A stretch of 64,000 nt of DNA from Phoronis australis (GCA_002633005.1 NMRA01000021.1:532922-596921); one strand, 5' to 3'; counted from the stretch's first letter, positions 1 through 12,811 are shown. Translations and numbers: made by a program. Notes: generated from the sequence alone by a model not told the origin.

Positions 1-415
1 CTATTTATCTCAACCAGTACTGTTTGGTCCCGCGACAGATCGACTATTTTTATAGGGATAATAAGCACAGGTGTACTTTTGGTCTCGTGACGGACCAGGC
101 CAGAGTTTTTGTGTACTCTCAGTGTACATCTGGTCCCTCTACGAACTAGGCCTACTCCTGTAGGCCTATATATTTTCACCACGGTGTAGGCTTAGAGTGT
201 TTTGGTTTCGTAAAACTGTTTTCAGATGATTTGTTTCCTGATACATTTGACGTTTTTCAATTGTTGTCAACGTGATTCAGCTTAATAAAGTGGTACTTAA
301 TTGTTTATTGTTGCTTTTAGTAATAGACTATGAGCTGAGAGCACCATCGTTGGCCAGTTTTTCTCATAACGAGAAAGAACACAGGTTTATTTCCGGACTA
401 ACAGTACAGGCGTGC

Positions 416-554
416 GTTCAGTAGACGCTAGGACCTACGCTAGGACCTAGCTAAAGTCTAGTGAAGGTCACGTGTTCTCATTTCAAATACACGGCAATAT
501 CTCACGTAATCTCGCGAAGTCTTGCTTTTTAGCGAGGTCCTAGCGTTACTGAAC
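416..554 (-). mobile_element. MITE family A, copy 1
   Basis: A short non-autonomous DNA-transposon-like element. Read on the minus strand it starts GTTCAGTAACGCTAGGACCT and ends AGGACCTAGCGTYTACTGAAC, so its ends are inverted repeats. Closely similar copies occur at 52406-52532 and 62187-62313, and a decayed one near 48108-48165. Sequence just outside the inverted repeats (gcctccc / gcacgcc) is also shared, so the true element may extend about 7-8 bp each side. It has no coding capacity. The superfamily is not assigned. Confidence 0.8.
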
Positions 555-934
555 GGGAGGCAGGTCTTCATTCTTTAACAGCTTGAGGCTGTTGCGATCA
601 TCTGATAATCAAGTTTAGTACGCCCCGTGGATGCTCCTTATGCTCTTCAATGTTTGGTAGTTGTCTAAACCCCTGTATGCACACCACACTTTTTCGTATG
701 CTAAAAAGGTGTGTGTAAGCAGATAACAAAAATTTTTGCTGGTGGTGTGACTCATACCCAGATGTGCACAAATATGGTTTCACGAAACTTATGAGCCAAG
801 TTCATGTGACGAAATCGATAAGGTTTTTAGTTATCTTAAGAAAAACTCCAGGGACATGTTAAGTGCCAGAAATTACGTACCAGGATGCATGGAAATTTCA
901 CTGTTTGGATACAAAAACAAAAAGTTGTCTTACA

Positions 935-960
935 CGGGAGGGGGGTTTACCCCCCTCCCG
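935..960. repeat. G/C hairpin with 11-bp arms
   Basis: Perfect inverted repeat: an 11-bp arm CGGGAGGGGGG at 935-945, a TTTA loop, and its complement at 950-960. It sits at the start of a stretch ending in 'gatccgccactg' (about 1035), so it is probably part of a dispersed repeat rather than a functional terminator. Confidence 0.7.
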
Positions 961-1717
961 GCGCCACGCGCCTCGGATTCGACCTTTGCGGGAATCCTAA
1001 ACCCCCCTTACTGAAAACGTAGATCCGCCACTGTAATGCTAACAGTTTTGCCGTTTGCACCAGTTGGAGCATTGACACTCTTGTTTCATTGCCAAAGTCG
1101 TCAACCGTTCTTGTCACACACACAGATTCTTCAGCATCACGCACGTAAACTACTCGAAAGGCATGCCCAGATGTCTAAGAATTGACTCGAACAAACAAAT
1201 GCATGACAGCGTTTCTTACCGTTCAGTGAATTTACCAGACGAAGGGGGTTGTGAGCGTGTGATAACATAGCTTCTTTGTTAACTGCCAAGCACACTCTTA
1301 AGTTGTCTGGTATGACAACAGGCAGGCCAATTATCCCCCAGGCTCATTACAGACCACAATGCATGTGAACACCGTGAGTCCAACTCAGAGTGGTAGGCCT
1401 ACGTTCGGAAAGAATAGGTTATCGTAACTTCGGTTGTAGTTGGGCGATTTTTGGCGATTCAGAAACTAAACATGATCACCATTTGACGAGGATTCCAGAA
1501 ATGGTATTGGTTTATGTTCAAATATGTTATAGCTTAACTTTTATTTTTAACAGCACAGCCCAGTCAGGCTAGATACGAAGTTATTGAAGATTAGAGCAAT
1601 TATCCGAACAAAATAGCGGAGCTGGCCCTCCAGCAAGACAATATCTCTAGAACGAAAATGAAGAAAAAAGAGAAAGGTGTTCGAATGGTTTAAGCACAGC
1701 CGCTTGACTGTTTGACA

Positions 1718-1782
1718 AAGAACAAGCGTACTTTAGCTAGAAATATTAACTTAATATTTCTAGCTAAAGTACGCTTGTTCTT
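1718..1782. repeat. Perfect 32-bp inverted repeat, 1-nt centre
   Basis: Bases 1718-1749 are the exact reverse complement of 1751-1782, with a single unpaired C at 1750. The arms begin AAGAACAAGCGTACTTTAGC. Symmetry ends at 1717/1783. Such a palindrome can extrude as a cruciform or fold as a loopless RNA hairpin, and it may also be a cloning or assembly artefact. I see no other copy in the window. Confidence 0.95.
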
Positions 1783-2749
1783 GAAGGGATACCAAGACCT
1801 GTTTTGGCCTATTGAACAGATATTTCAAACGACTTTCCCCATCCAATTCCCTAAAATAATGCTCTGTGTGAATCCTCGACAATCATCAAACGTTTTGGAG
1901 GAAAATTTGATAACTTCTTTCGAAGTTTGATAAACGGACAAGCGTGACCTACCCTTTTAGGCGAACTGGACTTTGCCGGGAAAGACCATCCACCAAAGGA
2001 ACATGTCCAACATGTGACATAGGGTGTACGAGTTTTGAGTTCATTCCTACTCTTATCTTTCAAGGTCTGACACCAATGATGCATTAGCAGACGGAACGAG
2101 GATTGGATGAAATCACCAAAAGAAGGGTTTAGTATCCTTTCAATGGTGCATTCCAGTCCTAATACGTCTTAGTAAACATTGGAATCATGACATTATATAA
2201 CAATTACTAGTTAGTCTCAAAATTTTCCTTACAATGACAACGTGTCAGGATTGCACCCGTTACGATTTACTTAACGGGCCCAACTTTTTGGACGGGTTGG
2301 CCAATCCCGCCAAAAATATTAGCTTTTTATTACTCCTTTTATTTGCTGACGTCATGTATTTGGACCGGGCTTATCATGATGTTGAAAGGTTTTGGACACT
2401 GTTTGTATCTCCGGAGTAGTCTGTTTCACTGTTTTCACTTCAGGTAGTTGTTTAAGGAAATGAATTGTAGGCTATTGGCTCAGAATTTCACCAAACATTG
2501 CACTCGTGCCCTTCTAATCCAACGAAACATGACTTGAATAGTCCTTAAAATTTCAATCTTATCCCCCGCCCTTGTGAAATCGTGAAGCTGTCATTTTTTA
2601 ATTTTTGACACGTGTTTTATCTTAAAGCGGCTGTTTTGAAATTTCTTTAAAATCTAACTTTTAATACCTATGGTATGCCAAAGTGGCGGAAAATCAAGAC
2701 CGTATTTTAATTTCGAGATCACGATAAATCCATGAAGGCTTTCCCAAAA

Positions 2750-2990
2750 TCTTGGCAAGATTTTTTGAAAATTTTCGAAATCTTGACATGATTTTTTGAA
2801 ACGTTTGCAAGTCTTAGCAAGATTATTGGAAAAATGTTGACACAGTTTTTAATAAATGTTGACAAGAGTTTTAGAAAATCATGTCAAACACCGACAAGAA
2901 ATTCTTGGCAAGTTTTCAAAGACAAAGTATTGGCAAGACTTTTATAAACGTTGGCAAGATTTTAATTCTTGACGAATTTATTGTGGTTTT
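2750..2990. repeat. Degenerate tandem array, about 20-30 bp units
   Basis: About nine to ten variants of a TTGGCAAGATTTTTTGAAA-like unit follow each other: 'ttggcaag', 'ttgacatg', 'ttagcaag', 'ttgacaca', 'ttgacaag', 'ttggcaag' three more times, then 'ttgacgaa', each followed by a T-rich/A-rich stretch. Unit length varies from about 20 to 30 bp and identity is low, consistent with an old minisatellite. Confidence 0.65.
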
Positions 2991-3977
2991 GAAGTGAAAA
3001 TATGGTATTCTGACTTGATTTTTCGCCCCTGTTGACATCCACAATATAATTCCAAAACGGAAGAAACTCAATTCTGTTTTATGGTGCAGAATTGTGTGTT
3101 ACAACCCGCAGAAACTAGAAGGAAATAGACAGTGTTCAGCTTGCGTTTGTAAATGGTTATTACATACAGGTATCAAGGCAACAAATGTTATTGCAAAAGG
3201 TGAATGTGGAAGTTTTGATTTGTGTGTGACATACATGTGCAAACCCATTAAGTACTATTGTTGAGAAAGACCAAGATTGCCAAGACAATGTTACATAATG
3301 CTGCATGAAAACGATTTGAAAATTCAAAAGAACTCTGGTGTACCTTAATTAGTGAAAAATGTATTATTTACAACTGGGTTTGGATGTTTGGTTGCACCAA
3401 GGAGGTTGTGATGAAATGAACTTTTTAATTTCTTTCAAACAAAGACTTAGGGACACATTTTCAGTTGTGGTCGTCTTCCCTTGCAAATACGGAAAAATGT
3501 GATTTTTACCGTTCAATTAAATCATGTGAAAAGTATTTATGTGGCCAAGTTTGAGGTGTTCTACACATCATCTTATGATTGAGTTGGGTAGAAGAAACAA
3601 TATACCACGACCAGAAAGAATTTGTAAAGTTGTAATACTGATGAAATTGAAACAGAGATACACTTTTATTTGATTGCACTGTCCTGCAGACCAAGGGAAA
3701 TATCTATTACCACAATGCACTGTAGGAAATAGAAACATCAAGGCACTCTTAGGTTTAGATTCTATGTACAAGCAACGGCAATTAAGAGCGAAATTATGAG
3801 TATTTGTTGAATTGGGAGAGTATACTGTTTGTATATTAATATATAGAACTGTGGGCCAACGGCCCCATGCGTTTTGAAATAAACCTATTTTTTGTTTGTT
3901 TGTTTGTTTTTATTAGACGTTATCTTGGGGCTACAGCTTAGCTAACAAATTCCAGGTGACAATGGAAACAATGGCAG

Positions 3978-4463
3978 ACCTATGAAAAACATCACCATGG
4001 TGATGATGGTTATGGTGCTGGTGGAGCTGGAGGCGGCGGTGGTAACTCTCGCAACCCTGGTTGTGCAGGGGGTGCTTGTGTCAGAGGCGGCACTGGTGAT
4101 GGAGACACTGGCGGCGGCATCGGGTACTCTGGTGGCTGCGGCAGCGGCGACGGGTACCCTGGTGGGGGCGTCGGGTACTTTGGTGGCGGCGTCGGGTACT
4201 TTGGTGGCGGCGTCGGGTACTTTGGTGGCGGCGTCGACAGGTACTCTGGCGGCGGCAGCGGCAGCGACGGGTGCTCTGGTGGGGCTTCGCGTGACAGTGG
4301 TGCTGGATATGGCGCTGGATATGGTGCTGGATATGGCGCTGGATATGACGCTGGATATGCCGCCGGATATGGATATGGCGCCGGATATGGATATGGCGCC
4401 GGATATGGATATGGCGCCGGATATGGCGCTAGTGGTTCCGCTGTCAAAAACAATAATATATAG
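3978..4463 (+). CDS. Gly/Tyr-rich repeat protein, putative 3' exon or pseudogene
   Basis: An uninterrupted plus-strand frame of 161 codons ends at TAG 4461-4463. It is dominated by glycine. After a His-rich start (CATCACCAT) and a GDDGYGAGGAGGGGG stretch come three copies of GVGYFGG, then about ten AGYG/AGYGYG repeats, then a short SAVKNNNI tail. It has no in-frame ATG and is closed upstream by TGA at 3957-3959, so it needs an upstream exon; an AG just before 3978 could serve as acceptor. Directly upstream, in another frame, an AG-preceded stretch reads GDNGNNGRP, also glycine-rich, which suggests a one-base frameshift or sequencing indel. Composition resembles structural or matrix glycine-rich proteins, but no function can be assigned. 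The opposite strand of 4010-4453 is also open (147 codons, PAPYP and PPPKYPT repeats), so the coding strand is not proven. Confidence 0.45.
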   Translation, partial: TYEKHHHGDDGYGAGGAGGGGGNSRNPGCAGGACVRGGTGDGDTGGGIGYSGGCGSGDGYPGGGVGYFGGGVGYFGGGVGYFGGGVDRYSGGGSGSDGCSGGASRDSGAGYGAGYGAGYGAGYDAGYAAGYGYGAGYGYGAGYGYGAGYGASGSAVKNNNI

Positions 4464-7400
4464 TTACAAATTGTTTGTATAGTCGTGGCAGAAATGGTGG
4501 ACTTCTATTTCATTTTCCCTCACGTGTACTTGCTAAGATGTATGGAAGTTTGAAAACAGCCCGTAACTGGTTATAGGGCGCGTGAGAATACTACTGAGCT
4601 GTAGGGTATACACAAGTGTCGCAGAGTTGTTTTTAATTAATTTACCACATTGTGCTCGGTTCAGGTGATCAGGTGCTTAATGGGGACAATTTAAAATAGG
4701 ACCGAAAGGTTTTGAGGGCTAAGCTACATGTACAACGGGCAAAGCCTTATACAAAGTTTCGGTACCGCACGAATAGCTGGCAATTTAGGTGACCAGAATA
4801 CTACTGAAGGTCGGCGTAAAGACAACCATGAGCTTGTGTGTGACGCATCGTAACTACGTAACTCTGACCAATCGGGATTAACCTTGTGGGACAAGGCCCA
4901 AATTCCTAGAATCTGACCAAAGCACTGCAGTGTCAAATAATACAGTAATGTTCAGAGACCAGACCAACCATTCCGCTGCTATTATTTTCATAGCCTGAAA
5001 TTTCCCATCGGAGGTAAACGCCAAGTGCGCGTGTTTGGGGCAGCTGAAAAACTGTGGTGACCATGGTAAGTGAAAACTGGGGTTCCGTTTCGTCGTCACA
5101 GGGGCCCTCATCAAGAGGAAATAAGGATTGTACATTTAACCATGAAAACCATACAGTGTTATGCAAATCGACAACATTTGCTTTTCACTGAGTAACGGAT
5201 GTTAGGCTTCGGACGCGTCAAGCTATAGAAAAATCTCCCCAGAGTTCACATATATAAGTCAGGGACATGCATATAGTGCAAATAAAAAATAAAGTCTTTG
5301 TAACGAGGAAAAACTGCAGTGCTTTTCAGAATGATTTTTCATCACTGAATTCTGACTGTAAACAAATTATTCACCTGGTGATACTATACTACATGGGTTG
5401 ACTATTGGCTTTCCTTACAAAATACTCATTATAACACATATACATGAACATCCTTCTCTTCTTGCAATTTACTACTGAAGAAAACGAACATAGACCATAC
5501 ATGTTTGTACATGTATTCAAAAAAGAAATTCCAGATGATATGGTGTGCACTTTACATACACGAAATTTTGTCCTAATATAAAAACGTGGTTTTTAAATGC
5601 TCAGGTCACAAAATCGCCAATTTAATCAGTGACGTAATTTGAAATGTTTTAACACAGTTTTCGTAAAAGACGTCTCCTGAGGTAGCACTGAATATTCAGG
5701 TTGCGGGGCATTTTCTAGTCCCTAGAACTCAGGGGTTGTGTCAGGTTTGGCGGGTGGTTTGACTGATAAATGTATTGAGAACAATTGCCAGGAAATTAAT
5801 TTGCTTGTGCTTTTGAATGAGAAAAACAAAATGGTGGCTGTCATTTGCTTCCAACCTCTGTCGCCTGCTGACTGAGAAATCGGCTGTCAGACAGATCAAA
5901 ATTGCCGAAAACGTGGCTGGTAAAGGGCGTACTATGACCACATTTTTAGAATCTGCAGAGAACGAGAATTCTGAATCTGTAGTCAGATTTTTTCTAGCAC
6001 GTGAAGGGAAGTGGTAATTTTGGGGAGAAAACTGTCACATTTGGATCGAGGTACTATTTTTGTGTGTTGGGATTTTATTCCGCTGTAAATTAACCCTTTA
6101 AAAATCTGCAGCATGATTAAGTTTCAGCTATCATGAGTATTGCTTTTGAGATGGGAATGTTAAAAATCTTTTGTTTTTTCAGACTCTTGATAGAGACGTG
6201 AGGTAAGGACTCGTCTCCACTTGGGTGTGTGTTAGTCGGTAGCTGATACCCTGTAATAACAGTAGTGTGCCTCCTTAAACCTCCTCGCCAAACTTCTCTG
6301 CCTGTGCAGGACTGTCCGCTCCGAGAAATATTCTCATGCGCACGCTTTTCTCTGGCGGACTCATATTTCTCCTGTCGCACCATTTTTCGCCTTTCGCGGT
6401 CATATTTCTTTGCCTCGCTGGTTCCTTGCGTGCCGCTAGGTGGTTGGACAGCATGCGTGCTGGCCAGGCACGTAGAGAACCAGCGAGATTTCTTTGCTCG
6501 CACCTGGACCAACGCTGCGCTCTCACATTATTTACTGGCCGCAAAACCTATTTTATACCCTCGCACGCAGTTCCCGTCAATCGGGCAACTTCATATGAGC
6601 CGTTATCAAATCTCTACACACAAATCAACTGTAAAATCTCTAAACATAACGCCACCTTTCAATTACTCGTTTTGCACAAAACCGAATCAATACACAAGTA
6701 CTGTGAAAATGAAAACATAAACAAAGCGAATGTTAACATTTTGACAATGTTTGTTGCGGATACAGGGAATAGGTTAGAACGTTTCCACGGCACATTACAA
6801 ATAAATTCCAAGCAGTGTCACCGCCTCGAGACCATCAGTTTTGCCCTGTCCGAACTTGGCCAGTTTCAAGTCAGTGACAGCTACCTTTCAGTTCCTCTTG
6901 AAGCTGTCATGGCAAAAGAAATTTTGAGACAAATTTGGAAAAATCATTACCGTTTCATGAGATCGATGTTTTGGTCGCAAGTAACAACGATATACACCGT
7001 TCAGATATCAAACTAAAGCCACCTTTCTGAAACAGTGAATTATTGCTCAAGTTTCAATCATTCATTTGGTGAACGAATATTTTGTTTACATTACGTTCTT
7101 TTCCGTAGAAATAAAGTTCGTAAGATACACAACAAATTAGTATTAGGAATGTCCCACAGAACACTAACATGTTTGGATTTGGTTCGTGTTTTAGATGATT
7201 TTTGGGAATTTGGAGCTAAAACAGAAGGCACGCTTTTCTTTCGTTTTTGAGTAGTAAATACAGACCCACCACCTTTGAAACAAACCCTGCAAGTACTGAG
7301 TTTGAAATCAACCCAAGCGCTTTACCTTGTAGGGAAGATATGTCTCCCAGTAACAGCTGAAATAGTTGAATAACTATGAAATATTTTCTGGCAAAATCTG

Positions 7401-9175
7401 TGCAACATTTATGAAACACATGTGAACCATCACTCGACAATTTTATAAACACGGCCATTGCATGATGTTTTTGAAAAATACTGTTATTCAAAACCTTTTA
7501 AAATTATGTTTTAGGATCGGTTTGGATTGAACCAATCAGAGAAATACAGTAGAAACATTGCAAATTGTGAGCCCACAATGCTGTCGGCAGACGAGACTGA
7601 ATTTTTTAATTACAACCATGGAAAAAATAATCTATGTACTGTGGCCCAAAGGTGACATCACGCGTTTCTTTCTTTAATAATCTCAGAATCTCTATATCCC
7701 TACTTATTATCTCGGAATCTCTATTCTATCAGCACAGTCTGTTTTCATATGCACCCCTGTCTCAACTAATAAATCGTAGTTTCCACAACGAATATTCAAA
7801 GTAGTTTGGATAAAAACATGTTGCAAACTAAATTGAAAGCATGGTCAGGGGTACCGAGATCGGGTGGACAGGAAGGCCCACAACCCCTGGGCCCGTGGTA
7901 GTTAAGGGGGCTTGTCGGTGAAGGAAAGAAACAAAAAAATGCGCAACAGCATCAACAGTTCTAGAGGTTTGGACTGGTCAGCCTCTTAGTTGGACATGGA
8001 TAATAACTCAGAAACCCATGAGGCACCCTAAAAATGTGCCTGGAACAGTTTGAAAATTGCTACATACATATGTGTGACTGTTGACAGCTGGTAAAGGAAA
8101 AGACGCTCACGTAACTTTGTACATGTACATGTATATTGTACAACTGCGTATAATATGGGCTGCAGGTAAGTTGTACAAGAAAAAAATGTTCTAAGGGTAA
8201 TTTAATATTTCAGGGGATCCTGAGATACTTAAAAAACTCGAGATGTCATCTTTGAACCACCGTATCTATGGGAGTCATGCAACTGCCTTTACACTACTAG
8301 AAGAATATGAAATCTAGAAGAAAGTCAAATATTCTGTCCAGCACGTCCACACCTTCCCGGTTTTTTCGCCTTCCTCGTTTCCAGGCGCGGTTTCCAGCCC
8401 TCGGTAAATAGTAAGCGTTGAAGCACCACGCACAATTCAAATTTCCGAAACATTTGAAAACATAATTTGGACAGTCCTAAAACAATACGACAATACGCGA
8501 CACCATAGATTCCTTTTTGACTAGTTCTGTTGCAGAAATGTTCAAGAAATAATAATGTGTAGACAGAATTTTATGCAAAAAACAAATAATTTCATCTTTA
8601 AATACTCTGAAAACTAATGATTTGTATTGCGTACCTGTGTCACCAAAAGAATAACTGAGATGCGACGAGTCATCGTGTGCTACAACAGTCCAAAACAACT
8701 TTACGTGCTTGTTGAGGGTTAATTGTTGCCAAACAGCAGGTAAAGAACAGCTCGTGATAAATCGGCGTTTAGCATTTTATACAGCTGTATCGTCACAACA
8801 CACCCAAATCATTACGGCACAAGTACATCTGAGGGTTGCCTGTCAGACTGCTGGTGATTAGCATGTTCTAAGTGGTTGTGCGATTTAGGCTTCAGGATAC
8901 AGGGTCTAATCTCGAAACTCGAACCTTAAATTGCTTTAGTCATGTCTTATTTGTCTTCAGTACCGTTCACGATAAGCCTCTGTGGTTTTGTGCTCAAGAA
9001 TATTATGTTTCACTCAGAATTGTTCCAAAACCGAGTTTGCACTTGATGGCCCCTAAATTCGGGCTACAAACTCGAGTTCAAACTTGAGATTCAAAGTTCA
9101 ACCTTGAACTCATATCAAACAAGGATTAAACATTAATCCACAAAAACTGTAATGTACGCCAGCACACCGTGAATC

Positions 9176-9400
9176 ACATGCGCGCACCCACGGGGGGGGG
9201 GCGAAGTGGACACTGAAACAGGTCCGCCTCGGAGAAACAAAAAGACCGAGAAAACGAGACAAAAAGTCCACTAAAAAGGCGCTAACGGACAGTTCGCAGC
9301 TCTGGACGTGGTACCCCGTTTTTTTAGTCCTTCGGCCTTTTCTTTGTCGCTAAAAGGTCCGCACCGTCGGAAATTCGAGCCACCCATATTAAAGGCTGGG
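9176..9400 (+). repeat. Dispersed repeat family B, copy 1
   Basis: This copy begins catgcgcgcaccca and a G-run, continues through 'ggtccgcctcggagaaacaaaaag', 'aaaaagtccact', 'ggtaccccgtttttttagtcc' and ends 'cccatattaaaggctggg'. The same ordered blocks recur at 27880-28147, more diverged at about 27120-27410, and in reverse at 11642-11868. In the 28.1-kb copy the end 'ggctgggtgcgcacatg' is the inverse of the start 'catgcgcgcaccca', so the family probably has terminal inverted repeats like a MITE. Confidence 0.65.
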
Positions 9401-11641
9401 AATCATTCAGTAACATGCATTAAAGATGATGACAGAAATAATTTAGAGTTCAAGTACGGATATTGACTCCGACCACGTGACCCGTATACTACCAATCAGG
9501 GTAATAACGCATACATATAAATCCAATGATTGGTGCCTATGTTAGCTATAGTGCTTTCCAGAATGAACTTTCATCATTGCAAAAAATCAGGTGAAGCACA
9601 TTGTGCTATTACTAATAGTTACTTGACTAAGTTAAAAGCTATTCACCGATAAAGTTCTCAAAATTTCAATACGTGTCATACATTCTCTTTTGCTAAACCA
9701 ACTGACACAGTGATAGTAATGTGGTCAAAATAGCATAGCTCCATGTTCCTGAGATGAGACGGAAATCGAAAACAACGCCCGGAATTTACCGTAAAACATT
9801 GTTTGGACTTATGCTCTTGGGAAATTGCCATCATGTTTTACGAATATGGAAAAATGAGTACGTACATGTATACCTGCATTTTGAAAGAGTAGGCCCCCTA
9901 CATATAATTACCTGCATTTTGAAACGAACATGAAGTAAGAGTATTCGTGATGAATTACAGTTGTATCTACCACTTCAACAAATTCATGTCAACTGGGATG
10001 GCATCATTTCACAGCGCAACTGAAGTTTAGAATCCGTTTTGGCCTCAACTTCACCCACCGGAACCATGCGATCAAAGCTAAATGTACAGTAGTTAGTAGG
10101 CTTCTCTGTCCCTGCTAGTCTTCACTAAGTCTTAGAGTTTCATCCAGTCTTCTTAAATTTGAAACCGTCGCTGATCTTCGCAGCCCGCCAGGCCTCACCC
10201 GTGCCCCAGTGTTGCCCTGCTTGACAGTTAGATTCAAGAATTACGATTGGCAGTGATCGGAACTGAACTCATTTGTAAACAATGTAGAATATAAATCGGT
10301 AAATAAAACAACAAGAATGGATCAACTGAAATTTGAAATTTTCGGATGTAACAACTTCCTTTATCAACAAAAACAGAAATAAAGCCTACGTTAAATAATG
10401 TAGTCAACGTATTAAAAACTATTCAACTCTTGCACACTCGTTAAATGGTTACTAAATGGCCGGGACACAAACACAATACTTTATTCCTGTCAGTTCCGAC
10501 TCATTACCAGACAATCAGAGTACTGATCTGGGAGTTCTGGTTTCGGAATCATGGACATTCGATGTAATGAACTTTTGAAGGTAACTAACCTTCGGAGTAC
10601 TGAACCTTCGCAGTTGTTAACCTTCGAAATATAGTGACGTGTAACAGAGGCGGATTTACGTTTTAAGTAAGGGCCGGGGGTTCAGAATTCGCGCTTCCGA
10701 GGCGCTTATTGTCGAGCGCGGGTAGGTCGGGAGGGGGTGCAAGAGAATTTTTTTCTTTTTGAAGCCAAATTGTGCAATTTTCATGCGACCTAGCGAGTGT
10801 GTGCCAGTTAACGTGTCTCTGGAGTTTGTTTAAAGATGATTTAAAACCCTTCTCGATTTCGTCGGGCTAACAAGGTCAGAACTAATATTTGTGCACGTCA
10901 CACCAACAGCAAAATTTTGGTTGGAACTTTTGTCTACATACACCGTATACGAGTGAGGCCGGGAGACAACTACATGTACCACGTAAAAACCCGAACACTT
11001 GTATATCTGACGATCGCGTGACAGCAGCCTCAAGTTGTTTAAGAACGAAGACCAGCACTTAACTGTCATGCCTGGAAATAAACAGACCTTTTGTCTTGTT
11101 AAAAGGAAACTGACGAACGATGGTGATCTACCGGAGCGCGTAGTCTATTATTAAAAGCGCCAAACACTTAAATATCGCCCTTATAGCAAGTAGCAGCATA
11201 TGAAATTAGACAATGTTACTAATAAAGTTAAGGAGAGATTCATGCAAAATGAAAACAATAAATTTAAACAGTGAGTTCATATTGCATTTTAAAACAGCTC
11301 AACTCGATTCAGTTTACCCCCCCCCAAGTCGTTTGAATGCCGGCGTCGCGACCGCCGCCACGTCGCGAGGTTACGGAGAGACTGGATAATATGTGCTAGA
11401 CTGTTGGTTTTCGTATAAACGCCAAAATGTTTAAAGAACCACTAATATGTAACCACTACCATGCATAGTCTGCAAGAGAGCTGCATGCCAGTTGCGAAAC
11501 CCCCAGTCAGGCCCATCTGTTTTAATATCCGCTTTCGCCATCATACATTTATTGTCCGTATGATTTCAAAAGCAAGGTAATGGCTGCTTGGAAAGTTTTG
11601 TATTAGGCGTATTTGGACTGTTCGGGAACATTAATGTATAA

Positions 11642-11868
11642 TCATGCGCGCACCCAGTCTAAAAATGGGAGGCTCGAATTTTTAGAACGTGACCTTTTAC
11701 TATAGATTCACGTGGTACGTTCAGAACTTCGAATTCTGCATTCGCCGATTTTTGGTAGTTACTGCGTATTCAGTGTCTCGTTTTCTACATATTTCGGAGT
11801 TTTTGTTTGTCTGAGGCGGACCTTTTTGTCCACGTCGCCAAATGGGGGGCTCGTTCGAGCATAACATA
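11642..11868 (-). repeat. Dispersed repeat family B, copy 2 (inverted)
   Basis: The copy starts 'atcatgcgcgcaccca' and reads the family in the opposite sense: 'ctcgaatttttag', 'gtggtac', 'ctcgttttct', 'tttttgtttgtctgaggcgg' and 'ggggggctcgttcgagcat'. It is more diverged than the copies at 9.2 and 28.0 kb. Confidence 0.5.
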
Positions 11869-12076
11869 GCTTAATTGCCATGNCAACACGAAAAATGGAT
11901 TTGGTCTTTTGGGCATTTGAAGACTATTTCAAATACGACAAATTTGTTAAGAATTGATGGCACAAAATATAAAACGTGTAATAAGCATTACAAAAAGAAG
12001 TAGGTTACGCGCGCAAACGCTGTGGCCCATAAACTAGTACAGACTATACGTCTTTTAGTATATTTGATGTAGTGAA

Positions 12077-12150
12077 ATCGTGGTGGTGTAGTGGTAACGT
12101 ACGCGCGCTCAACCCGCTAGGTCGTGAGTTCGACTCTTCGACGCTAGCAT
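12077..12150 (+). ncRNA. tRNA-like Pol III sequence (pseudogene or SINE head)
   Basis: It contains a good A-box-like block (TGGTGTAGTGGTAACG) and, about 30 bases on, a B-box-like block (GAGTTCGACTC), followed by a T-run at about 12150. These are the internal RNA polymerase III promoter elements of tRNA genes. The T-stem pairs only partly and the acceptor ends do not pair well, so I do not call a functional tRNA. A tRNA pseudogene or tRNA-derived SINE head is more likely. Confidence 0.4.
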
Positions 12151-12811
12151 TTTTTTTCCTGTTTGACACGTGCTCCGTGTTTTTTTGCCTTTTTTTCTTG
12201 GATCATACTTCAGGAATCAAGGAAAATGCTTGATTTTTAGAGGTAAAAACAAAAAAATTTCCTGGCCGACCTCCCCCCATTCGGTGCTATGCGCATCTAC
12301 AATCGTGGTTCAGTTTGCGCAAATGCTTCCAGCCGGACAAAATGTTGGGGCTCCCCCCTTGTGATATCCTAGATCCGCCACTGCTACTGCCCGAATTTGT
12401 TCTTAGTTCATCCAAGTTTTGATTCACGTTTGCCACAATCTGAAGTCATAATTGCCGGGCCCAATTCGCCTAGAAGTGAAATGGACAATATACCCGCGCC
12501 TGATGTCAAATTCGCTTGAAGCCACTTGCTGTTAGTGCGGTAGTTTTGTTCCTTACTCAGATTACAGATGGTTTGCAGGCTACAGAAGAACTGAAAGGTA
12601 GTAAATAGGTGTGCCTAGCTTGACATAGGCCTTTACTTTCAGCTGTCACAGCTGACCATGCCCAAGCTCTTCCCAGTGTGTAAACCTAACTAGTCACATG
12701 ATCGGAAGAATATCAAAATAAATAGAAGATCTTAACTGCCAAGACTAATCAAAATTTATTACTTTTTCATCCAGATTATTTTTGTAAAACAAATTATTAA
12801 CAACAGACAAG

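Larger units (their letters stand above)
1..3950. other. Intergenic, no supported gene
   Basis: I see no convincing coding exon here; the open frames are short, lack homology I recognise and show no splice-linked partners. The stretch holds a MITE copy (416-554), a G/C-rich hairpin (935-960), a perfect 65-nt palindrome (1718-1782) and a degenerate short-period repeat (about 2750-2990). The phrase 'gatccgccactg' near 1024-1035 is the terminal motif of a dispersed repeat family also seen at 12.37, 14.7, 28.7 and 29.0 kb. Confidence 0.6.
4464..12700. other. Gene-poor spacer
   Basis: No supported exon. Several 60-220-codon open frames near 6.1-7.3 kb overlap on both strands and have no recognisable domain, so I leave them out. 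Contents noted: a dispersed G-rich repeat at 9176-9400, an inverted relative at 11642-11868, a tRNA-like sequence near 12077-12150, and an isolated N at 11883. Confidence 0.55.

Noticed and set aside
3982-4482. Plus-strand ATG-initiated 166-codon frame over the Gly-rich repeat
   Set aside because: Its Ala/Leu/Val/Thr/Met-rich product is a frame-shifted reading of the GGN/TAY repeat codons. The Gly-rich frame (or the antisense Pro-rich one) is more plausible.
6117-7016. Overlapping ORFs of 131-226 codons on both strands
   Set aside because: Several frames are open at once, with no recognisable domain, no consistent splice sites and arginine/cysteine-rich composition typical of GC-biased non-coding sequence.
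12077-12150. Functional tRNA gene
   Set aside because: The A- and B-box-like blocks are good, but the T-stem and acceptor stem do not pair properly, so it is listed only as a tRNA-like sequence.
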